DNA of 64,000 nt, from assembly GCA_030267565.1 (NCBI GenBank), contig BRXU01000043.1, positions 496,001 through 560,000 on the forward strand, given 5' to 3'. A model generated the notes under the pieces. It ran no database searches. It was not told where the DNA came from and worked only from the letters and a program-made list of their open reading frames with translations. Below, piece by piece: positions 12,078-20,800 of the stretch. Source of the stretch: Pleodorina starrii (taxonomy: Eukaryota; Chlorophyta; Chlorophyceae; Chlamydomonadales; Volvocaceae). The position numbers were made by a program, and so were the translations under genes. Positions within the stretch are counted from its first letter, which is position 1; the number at the start of each line of letters is the position of its first letter.

Positions 12078-15000
12078 GAACCTTCCCGGAGGAATGAACC
12101 GCTTCGCATAATTCAGTGGAACTTGCGGGGCGTTACGGAATGGAAATTAGAGCAACGCGAGCTTCTCAATCTCGCACTGCGGTACGACATTGTCGTGCTT
12201 ACTGAGACTCATGGGACACTCACGGGCCGACTTTCTCGACTTATTCCGGACGGGTCGCGGTGTTTTTTCGCTGGTCGTTCAAGGGATCGTGGGGGTGTCT
12301 GTGTTTGGGTTCATCAACGCATCGCGCGCTACGTAACGCATTGCACGTCGTCTGACGCCCCTAGGGGCATGAACAGTGTTTGGCTGCGGCTCCAGGGGGA
12401 CGCGTTGGACCTCGGTGGTAACGGGCTGGTCATCGGTGCTATCTATGCCGCACCTCTGGGGTCTCGTGTTTATTCGTTAGGTGGTCGCAGTTCGCAGGAT
12501 AGCGTAACGAGGCGCGTCATGGATAGGGTTCGCGCTCTGGTGCGGCGTTTTCAACAGCCTGGCGACGAGGTTCTGATGTTGGGCGATCTCAACGCCAGAG
12601 TTGCTGGAGTTAGCGAGCTTCCCGATGTCGACGGAGATGCGGAACTAGCAGAATTCACTCAAGCGGAGCTGGGGCAGGCCAACCTTTTGCGCGCCATCCC
12701 TCCACGTCGGTCCGAGGACACCTCAGATAATGTTTTCGGGCGGGCGCTGGCGGCCCTCTGTCAGGAATTGGAGCTGGTTGTTTTGAACGGCCGAGTGAAC
12801 GGTGATCCTCAAGGCGCGTGCACGTTTTGGAGCCCTGCGGGACAGGGGCGTAGCATGATAGATTTGTTTGTCGCATCTCCCGCCCTGTTCTTCCGAGCGG
12901 ATCGTCTGCATGTCACGAACATACCCGTTGCGCAATCAGGAGTGAAGGTGGGCAGCCTCATGAGTGATCACTGCCCGGTGTCGCTTGACCTGAGGGTTCT
13001 GAGGCAGGGCGCCTCCCCCGCGGGTAGATCCAGTCCCAGAGCGCGCTTTGACGTGCGGCGCAAAGCCCGGTACGCTAGTCTTTTTGCTGCGGATGATGCC
13101 CCCTCTGTCCGGCGAATCGCCGACGCTGTTAACAAACTTGGCGCCGAGCTGGATAGTACGGCGGTTGTTGAGGTTATCACGATGGCGTGTTCGGCAGCGT
13201 TGGAAAAGGCTTTCGGGGGGCGTCTCAGTAGGGTCCGGCGGGTCAGGGAGGATCGGGATGCTCCTTGGTGGACCGATGAGTGCGCCACCGCCCGTAATGC
13301 GATGCTGCAGCACAAAGCCTATATGAGGGCGCACGGGCTTCTGGCCGACGAGCAAGCGCGGCTGGTCTTCTCCACGCTGCGCACTCGCTACCAGAGGCTT
13401 AGGAAGGATGCTCGCGCCGCGTATAGTGTCTCTCATTTCACATCCTTTCTGGAGGAGTGCAAGGGCGACCCCCGCGCACTGTGGCGACGGCTCAATCAGG
13501 GTTTGAAACCCGACTGCCCCATTCGCGATGTCAATAGTTGGCGCGAGTATTTCGACGCGTTATACAATGATGAGGTTAACGCGTTTAGTGCGGTGAGGGC
13601 GGACTATATTCTGAACCTTTTTAACGGGCGTCCCCTCACAGCGCCACGCAACTGGGCCGGTAACGAAGGCGTAGCTCGGAATCAGAGGGTTGTTGCGGCG
13701 GCGTCCCTGAATGCCCCGTTTTCACTGGCGGAGGTCATCGCGGCCCTTAAATCATTGGCCAACCATAAATCGCCAGGCCTTGAGCGGGCTCCGGCGGAGT
13801 GTTACAAATATGCCACCCGCAAAGTGGAGGATAAGGAACAGCTTGTTCTTGCGCCGTACCTTTTGCGTCTGTTGGAGCATATCCGGTCCACGGGCGATTA
13901 TCCCAAGCAGTTTGAGGTTTCGATCGTCACCCCTCTACACAAGAAGGGCGACGCACTCGATCCGAGCAACTATCGTGGGTTGGCTGTTGGCGGGGCCCTC
14001 TCTAAGCTATATGCGAACCTTCTTGACCGGCGGTTGAAGGCTTGGGGAGAGAGTAGCGGCGCGCGCAGTCCTTACCAGGGGGGCTTCCGGCCCAAGCGTG
14101 GCACCATCCACAACTTGTTCCTGCTACGGCACCTTACGGATCGTTGCCGCAGGGTACTCCCCAACGGTTCGAGCCAAGCACTTTTTGTTTGCCAGATCGA
14201 TTTTGAGAAGGCTTTTGACCGGGTGAATAGGGACATGTTGTGGTTGCGTCTCGAGGAAAGAGGGGTCACAGGCGCGGCACTGGCGGCTCTGAAGCGCTGC
14301 TATGAGCGGGTGGAACTGCGGGTCAAGGTTAACGGCACGACGGGAGCGGCGTTCCCTTCTTCGCAAGGTGTGAAACAGGGATGCCCGATGAGCCCAACGC
14401 TGTTTGGTTTCTTCGTAGAAGGATATGCCGACTACGTCGACGCCCTTGACGTCGCGCTCCCGGATGCTATGGCGGCCCCAGAATGCCCAGACGTCGAAGG
14501 TCGGCGAGTGCCTCTAGCCCTGTACGCGGACGACTTAAGCCTTTTCGCGGCGACAAAGCGACGTTTGATGAGCTTGCTTAGAGCTTTGCGGGAGTGGTCC
14601 GAGGTGTTTGGTCTTACCGTTAATGCGAGGAAGTGTGAGCTGCTGCTCTTCCACCCCAGTGATCAGGTTAGGAGTCACTTCTACGCGATCAACGGCCTGG
14701 TTACTATGCGCGTTTTGGAGGACGGGCTGCCGGTGGACAGGCCCATCACCTGGAAGCCGCGCGCACGTTATCTCGGGCTACATTTTGGCCCTAATAGTTC
14801 CTTTGCGTTGTGCACGGACGAACTCTACGTCGCGGGCCAGCGGGCAATGTTTTCCCTGCTTAGCAAGTTGCGTCGACAGGGGCTATTGTTACCATTCGTC
14901 GGAATGAAATGCTTTAATGCGCAAGTCCGTTCTGTTCTGTCTTATGGTTCGCAGTTGTGGGGTGTCGATTTGGTTTTAGCGTTGCTCGAGAGGGGTTACC

Positions 15001-15869
15001 CGGCTAACGAGGCACCGCGTTCCTGTTATTTTGAGGTCGCTACTCGGGATCGCATGGTCAAGCTGCAAATCGCTTTTATGAAGCAGCTGGTCGGAGCTTC
15101 CGTCCCGCCCCTTCAATTGTTGTTTAGGGAACTAGGGCAGATGCCGCTGCAGATGTACTGGGCTGAATCTATGTTTCGTTTTTGGAACAGTATGGTGGAG
15201 AACACTAGCAGCATATACCACAGTGTTTTTCGTCACGAGATCCGGCTGGCATTGGAATCGGATTTGCAGGGGGACGGCTGGGGAACTAAGATCATTCGGG
15301 CTCTGAACATCTTAAGGCATGACTGGCCGGAGGATGCCACGGCGGGTACCATCGACGCCAGGGTTAGACGGTACTCTACGTGCAAGCTCGACGTTGAGGC
15401 GCTGTTGGACACTCTTAGGGGGCGCATTAACGATGATTGGGCCAGTGACAGGTTGGCCGTCGACCCGTGCTCTTTCGTTACGGATGGCAGGAAGCCAGGC
15501 GTGAAAATGTGCCGTCACAAGCACTGGATGGGGCAGCCGAAGCAGTTTGAGGGTTACATTCCCCCGGCGCACCACCGTGCCCTTCTCCGTTTCCGGTTAT
15601 GTGTATCAGACCTGGCGGTTAATAGCGAGAGTAATCGAGCTAGGGAGTTGCGTGTGTGCAAGGCGTGTCGCATTAATGGTGCCGTCGAGGACGAGAAGCA
15701 CTTCCTGATGGAGTGTTCTGCTCTCGTGTCAGCGCGGCAGAAGCTTTGGGACCTGGGCGTACCGGAGGGAGCGAGTGTTTGCGACGTCATGCAAATAGAC
15801 GATCAGCGCGGTCTTGCAAAGGTTGTTTATGACATGTTTTGCTTTCGGCGCGAGCGCATCGCCGTGTAG
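12078..15869 (+). CDS. LINE ORF2: endonuclease-reverse transcriptase
   Basis: 1,263 codons open directly after the ORF1 stop, in the same frame. The first in-frame ATG (12369) is too late, because the endonuclease domain begins at about 12108 (IIQWNLRG) and has LTETHG before it. Endonuclease motifs: QWN, LTETH, MLGDLNAR and MSDHCPV, with all key catalytic residues present. Reverse transcriptase: PLHKKGD, NYRGLAVG, QGGFRPKRGT, IDFEKAFDRV, SQGVKQGCPMSP and the YADD active site. The C-terminus holds C-x2-C-x10-H-x4-C (CKACRINGAVEDEKHFLMEC). The enzyme nicks target DNA and primes cDNA synthesis from the nick. The layout fits the APE-type L1 group. It is intact, and translation probably depends on stop readthrough or non-AUG initiation. 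Confidence 0.93.
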   Translation, partial: EPSRRNEPLRIIQWNLRGVTEWKLEQRELLNLALRYDIVVLTETHGTLTGRLSRLIPDGSRCFFAGRSRDRGGVCVWVHQRIARYVTHCTSSDAPRGMNSVWLRLQGDALDLGGNGLVIGAIYAAPLGSRVYSLGGRSSQDSVTRRVMDRVRALVRRFQQPGDEVLMLGDLNARVAGVSELPDVDGDAELAEFTQAELGQANLLRAIPPRRSEDTSDNVFGRALAALCQELELVVLNGRVNGDPQGACTFWSPAGQGRSMIDLFVASPALFFRADRLHVTNIPVAQSGVKVGSLMSDHCPVSLDLRVLRQGASPAGRSSPRARFDVRRKARYASLFAADDAPSVRRIADAVNKLGAELDSTAVVEVITMACSAALEKAFGGRLSRVRRVREDRDAPWWTDECATARNAMLQHKAYMRAHGLLADEQARLVFSTLRTRYQRLRKDARAAYSVSHFTSFLEECKGDPRALWRRLNQGLKPDCPIRDVNSWREYFDALYNDEVNAFSAVRADYILNLFNGRPLTAPRNWAGNEGVARNQRVVAAASLNAPFSLAEVIAALKSLANHKSPGLERAPAECYKYATRKVEDKEQLVLAPYLLRLLEHIRSTGDYPKQFEVSIVTPLHKKGDALDPSNYRGLAVGGALSKLYANLLDRRLKAWGESSGARSPYQGGFRPKRGTIHNLFLLRHLTDRCRRVLPNGSSQALFVCQIDFEKAFDRVNRDMLWLRLEERGVTGAALAALKRCYERVELRVKVNGTTGAAFPSSQGVKQGCPMSPTLFGFFVEGYADYVDALDVALPDAMAAPECPDVEGRRVPLALYADDLSLFAATKRRLMSLLRALREWSEVFGLTVNARKCELLLFHPSDQVRSHFYAINGLVTMRVLEDGLPVDRPITWKPRARYLGLHFGPNSSFALCTDELYVAGQRAMFSLLSKLRRQGLLLPFVGMKCFNAQVRSVLSYGSQLWGVDLVLALLERGYPANEAPRSCYFEVATRDRMVKLQIAFMKQLVGASVPPLQLLFRELGQMPLQMYWAESMFRFWNSMVENTSSIYHSVFRHEIRLALESDLQGDGWGTKIIRALNILRHDWPEDATAGTIDARVRRYSTCKLDVEALLDTLRGRINDDWASDRLAVDPCSFVTDGRKPGVKMCRHKHWMGQPKQFEGYIPPAHHRALLRFRLCVSDLAVNSESNRARELRVCKACRINGAVEDEKHFLMECSALVSARQKLWDLGVPEGASVCDVMQIDDQRGLAKVVYDMFCFRRERIAV

Positions 15870-16518
15870 AGTCGATGGAGACTCCTTCTCAGGTCATGCT
15901 GTGCTTTTGTGACGTATCTGTCTTATGTTGTCTTTATGCCCTTTCTGATACGGTTGATTTTTCCTTACTTTTTGTTCCTTTTGCTTGACTGAGGCGGTTC
16001 ATGAGCCTTCGGGTTCGTTTGAACCGTACGAGCTCACTGAAGCTTGTAACATCATCATCACCAGATGAAGTCATGTATAGGTGTTCGGTATACGTAGTGT
16101 AGATTTTACAAGAATGAGAGGTAATGCTACGCAGATCTGGGCGGTCCAAGTTCTCCGTCCTAACTGACGTCCAGAGGCTGACGTCAAACAAACGGACCAG
16201 TTTGACGTCCTTAAAAACTTGGTACATATATAACCTTACTTCGCTGCATGATAACAAACAGTTATGGTCTTTGCAGGCTCCATTTGCCCTGGATAAGACG
16301 TGGGCGTCTCTAAGACCGTCGAATCACGACTCGTTGTTTGCGGCTCTAACGTCACATTCAGGAATCAATTGACATCACTTCGCAACCGTAACATGCCCTT
16401 CAATATGTATACTATTGCGTATAGCACTAGCTTATGACAAAATTGGCGTTCTGCCACTGTTCACTTTTGCGCATCTTCACAGTGCTCACGTCCGACATAA
16501 AACTCAGAACAATTCAAG
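15870..16518. other. LINE 3' UTR and downstream flank
   Basis: The first roughly 200 bases are LINE 3' UTR, T-rich then ending TGTAACATCATCATCACC. After the putative target duplication (16068-16074) the sequence is AT-richer and holds no recognisable gene; it contains a TATATA-like motif near 16226 and probably the promoter region of the gene starting at 16519. Confidence 0.45.
16045..16049 (+). terminator. LINE polyadenylation signal TGTAA
   Basis: TGTAA lies about 18 bases before the proposed 3' end of the LINE, the usual spacing for volvocine poly(A) sites. It supports the 3' boundary. Confidence 0.5.
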
Positions 16519-17062
16519 ATGTCTCCCAGTGGGCAGAAACGAGGCGCAGTCGGGTTAGCTGCCGAGGCATTAAAGGTGGGCGCGCTAGAGGCTCTCCAGC
16601 CAGCGGTGGATATTCCTTGAACGTATTTTTGATGGAGCGTATAGCGCTTCAAGCTAGGACAATTGTCGTGTCAATGCGTAACACGCGGCCCCTGCAACAC
16701 GTTCTAAGCATTCCTCACTTTCGACGCATCCTGTGGCTGCGACGAGGAAGCTTTGCTGACAGTTGATGTATGCATACAAATTGGCACTATCAAACTCTGC
16801 AGGAGGCGTTGGTGGCTAAGCTCCAGCCTGGGGTTAAAGACAGTCCGATTAATGACGGCATATTCCAGGCGATTAAGCTTGTTGAGGCTTTCCTTAACTC
16901 GTATAAGGAGAGCCAGGATGACTTGGATGCGCTTAAAGCGCAAATCAAGCGTATCATGATGAGCCAGGTACGCACGATGCTATCGCTACCGGGGCTCACA
17001 CATGTGGGTGGCAGCTGGGAGATGTCAGTGGCCATCGAAACTGCTGGGGGGTATGACTTCAG
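16519..17062 (+). CDS. Unrecognised gene, first two exons
   Basis: Exon 1 at 16519-16605 starts MSPSGQKRGAVGL and ends in a GTGGAT donor. Exon 2 at 16803-17062 follows CTCTGCAG and ends in a GTGTGT donor in phase 2. The joined reading is helical and charged (EAFLNSYKESQDDLDALK) and then reads SWEMSVAIETAGGYDF. Codon flow looks genuine, but I recognise no family. Downstream exons were not identified. It may be an independent short gene, the 5' end of the coiled-coil gene at 17882, or a broken gene left beside the LINE insertion. The phase-2 end does not join directly to the 17882 exon, so an intermediate exon would be needed. Confidence 0.45.
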
Positions 17063-17881
17063 GTGTGTGTGGGGGGGCGGGGTGCGCCTCGCGAGCAGAA
17101 CCAGGCGACGTCCCGTGGGTCAGGGGAAGCCGTGGTGCCGGGGGATTCAGGCACTCTCTTCCCTTTGCTACCGTCTCTTTGCCACCGGAATGCCCCGGAA
17201 ATAAATCCCCGGGATTGCAAGGCCTTGGCTGTTCGCTTGCCGTGTGTCGCGGACACGACGTACCAGCGGCGCCCCAGTGCTCGCCCCCAGTGACGTGCGG
17301 GGCGGGCGTGACCCCCAGTGACCGCCCGTGGCCGGCGTCCTGTGCAAACCCCGCCCCAGGGCCCCACCCGCTCCCGGTTGCCACCACGTCACCCGGATGC
17401 CCCGTAAGCGGCTGCCCGCAACCTACCGATGCCGCTGCGGCCGTGCACCTACCGGCCGCCCCTCCTCACGGACGCAAGCGCCACTCCTGCCACTGAACCT
17501 GCACGGGCGCTCGCCTGTCCGGGCCCCGCGCGCCTTCCTGGCACCCGCCTATCCGCTCTCCCGATAGCCGCTTGCGCGCGCATGTGCGTTCGCTCGGTCG
17601 TACGTTCTTCGTACCTTCTTCGTTCGTTCGGTCGTACGTTCTTCGTACGTTCATCCTGCAGCTTTGTTCCAGCCGCGCCGCATCAACTGCGTCGCAACCC
17701 CAACTACATCAAGCCAAGCCAAGCGAAACATTTGCGGTGATTCACACCGACAGCGAACCCTCCCTCGAGCGCCTCGTGCTGCAGCCCAAACCCGCTCCGC
17801 AGCGCCCCAACGCCTCCTTCCACCCGCCGCCCTGCCCCTGCCCCTGTCCCTGTCCCACCCTCTTCCCGGCTCGCACCGCAG
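17063..17881. other. GC-rich stretch with a possible upstream exon of the coiled-coil gene
   Basis: Mostly low-complexity sequence, including a CGTACGTTCTTCGTACCTTC-type repeat at about 17580-17655. A phase-consistent candidate exon at 17662-17775 (acceptor CCTGCAG, reading SEPSLERL at its end, donor GTGCTG) would join the exon at 17882. No initiating ATG was found for it. Confidence 0.35.
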
Positions 17882-20800
17882 ATCGTCAAGGCCTCCCCGG
17901 CCAAGCAGCAGCAGCAGCAGGGGGTGGCCGGCTCGGCCCAGGAACGGCGCACTCGCTCGGCCTCGGCTGGTGGCCAGGGGCATCCGGGTCAGTCGGGTCC
18001 CTCCCGGGCTCAGCGGCACCACCTGGGCAGCAGCACCTCCCTACCCGCTGAGGCGGAGGGCGGGACGGCGGTGCCGGCGGGAGGGGCCGGCGGACTGCCA
18101 CTCTACTCACGGAAGAGCCCGCGGGTGGGGCCGGGGCTGGGGGCTGGGGCTGGGGAAAGGCGCGCTGAAAAAGAGGCACAGGGGCTTCAGCACAGGGGCT
18201 GGAGGGATGGCGGGTCTGGGCCCGGTGGGTCGCCAGTCGTGGGGAGGGGGGAGGTGGGAGGGGGAAGAGGTGGGAGGGGGAAGAGGTGGGAGGGCGGCTG
18301 CTTGGGATGGTTTGATGGCCCATCGAGGCAGCCATGATCAGACGCACTGGCGGGGTGGACCTGGTGCCGGGCCGCGAGGCCCCAGGCAGGGTGCGGGCAG
18401 GGTGGGTTTGGATGTGGGTGTGGCGCCGTGTGTGGGCGAGGGCTACGCGGGTGAGTGTGCTCTCGTGGGGAGCCTCTCGCGCCCACATGTACATGTGTCT
18501 TGAGGGTCCGCCAGCCAGCCAGTGGTCGGTGGGCACACGAGGCGGCACCAAGAGGGGAGTGGCACGGACCCCGGGAGGGAGGGGACTGCCAGGAGGGAAG
18601 TGCGGTGGCGCGCGGGTGGGGGTGGGCGGGGTGGGCGGGGGCTGGGGCCCTCACCTTGACCCTCATCCTCGTAATGCCCCCGCTCTCACCCGGAAGGGAG
18701 GGAAGGGAGGGGAGGGGAGGGGCTGCCTGCCTCAGGTGACACGCCCCATCCACCAGCCAAACCCCTCCACCCGCCCTCACCCGCCCCCTCACCCGCCCTT
18801 CCCCCCTTCAGAGCGCCGGCAGCTCCTCCCTGGATTGGACTCTGCCGGTGCGCACCCTCAATCGCAAGGCCTACGTCCGCAATGGCGACTTTGGGCGCAT
18901 GACGCTCGTCCAGGACGACCTGGCCAGGCGGGCGGAGGCTGTACGGCAGCTGGAGGAGGCGGAGCGGCGGCGGGCCCATGCGGCGGTGGTGGCGGAGCAA
19001 ATGGAGCTGCTGGAGAAGAAAAAAGAGGTGGGGGGGACTGGGGGGGCAGACAGCGGGTTGGGAGAGGTGCGGGGAAGGGCGTGTTTGGGGAGGGAAGGGC
19101 TTGTTCCCCTCCACCTCCACCTCCACCTCCACTACCACCATGGTTCTGGTTGATCGCTTTCCTCGGGCTCCCTTCATTGATTGGCTAACTGCCAACACCG
19201 TTGGGCCCCATCTCGCTTGGCTGCCCTCCCCTCCCCCCCCCCTTCCCCCTCTCCACCTGCCCCCCTCCCCCCCTGCCCCCCTCCCCCCACTCCTCCCCCC
19301 TCCCTCAGGCGGAACGTGAGGCCCGGCGGTTAGCCCAGTTAGAGATGGACGAGCAGATCCGTGAGTTCCAGATCTCGGAGGAGGCCCGACTGGCGGCCCA
19401 CCGGGAGATGCAGTCCTCGCTCCGAAACTTCTACGCGGGTCAGGTGGCGGAGTTGCAGGTGGGGGCAGGGGGAAGGGGAGGGGGAGGGGGAGGGGGAGGT
19501 GAGGACCTGGTGCTCTGAGTGGCAGCTCGGAGGGGGAGAGGTGGTGGGGAGGTGGGGGGTGGCCGGGGGGTCATCCGGTACCGGTACCGGTGCTGACCCA
19601 CCGACCCGGAGGTCACGGAGGCGGTGCGTGGGTGGAAGGGGAGGCAGTGGGTGGGTGGTGGGTGGGTGGGTGAAGCTTCATTGACTCCACAGCTCAATCC
19701 GGAGAGCGAGTGGGCGCTCCCCAGTCCCCTCCTCCTCCTCCTCCTCCTCCTCCTCCTTCAGGTGGTTAAGAGTGAGGGAGGCCTTCACTCGCAGCCCCCC
19801 CCCCACCCCCCCCTTCCGACCGGTGGGCGGCTCGCTCGCCAGATGCCTGTGTGTCTGTGTGTGTGTGTGTGTGTGGCCCGGGATCAATCCGTCGGAGGGA
19901 CTGCGCTCTAGCTACCCACCCACCCACCCACCCACCTAGCTGCAGGGCCCAGGCAGCGCAAGCGACACCGCAACACCCGCTCCCCCTTCCCCTCCGCTCC
20001 TCCCCCCTCCCCCCTCCCCCCCCCCGACCGCAACCAGTACCCACTTCGCCACTTGCACACCTACCCTACCGGTACAACTCTCCCGCCCTCCCACCCCCTC
20101 CCCGCCCCCCCCCCCACGGGCTCCGGCCTATACGTGGATAACCCCGGCCCCCCCCACCCACCCCACCCCCCCCCTCTCTCTCTCTCAGACCCGCAAGCGG
20201 CAGGAGGTGGAGCAGCGCCATCGGGAACACGAGACGGAGCGGTTGCAGCTGCTGGAGGAGGAGCGGAGGGACAGGGAGCGATCCGAGCAGGTGGGGGAGG
20301 GGGGGGGGGGGAAGAGGGGGAGGGGAGGGGGAGGGGCTATTGGGGCTAATGGGTGCACAGGCATGGGAAGGGCGGCTGGGCGGGTGGGCGGCTGGTGTGA
20401 GCGAGGGGGCCCCACGGGACACAGCACAGTCTGTCGGATGGGCCCCCGGCGGGAGACTGTGGCCCCCTGGCCCCCCTCCTCAGCATCTGAACGGCTCAGC
20501 AACCGGACCGGACCGGACCGAACCTGCACACGCGGGATGGCCCCTTCCGATCGAAGAGCGATGAGGGCCGCATGAGGGCGGATGAGGGCCGTCGGGGACT
20601 CCAACAGGCCGCTCCCGGGCTGTGGAGTCATCCATCCTTCAGTGATGAACGCACGGAGGGATGGATGGAGGAATGGGGGTCCAGGCATCGAATGGGGCGA
20701 ATGAGCTGCCGCCACGACTTTGCTTCACCCCCACCTCCTCCCTCGTCCCCGGCCCCCGGCCCCCGGTCCCCGGGCCCCCGCCTGTCCCCCACCCCACGCG

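Larger units (their letters stand above)
8727..16067 (+). mobile_element. Full-length LINE (L1-type non-LTR retrotransposon)
   Basis: Order of parts: four tandem 5' monomers (8727-10569), a short 5' untranslated stretch, ORF1 (10923-12077), ORF2 with apurinic-type endonuclease, reverse transcriptase and a C-terminal CCHC motif (12078-15869), and a roughly 200-bp 3' UTR ending TGTAAC then (ATC)n-like sequence. AAGTCAT at 8723-8729 and again at 16068-16074 may be a target-site duplication, although a 7-base match could be chance. There is no stop or frameshift inside either ORF, and the monomers are almost identical, so insertion looks recent and the copy potentially active. It is unrelated to its neighbours. 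Confidence 0.85.

Noticed and set aside
12086..12096. GGAGGAATG resembling a bacterial ribosome binding site and start
   Set aside because: The ATG opens only a five-codon frame and the context is a eukaryotic retrotransposon.
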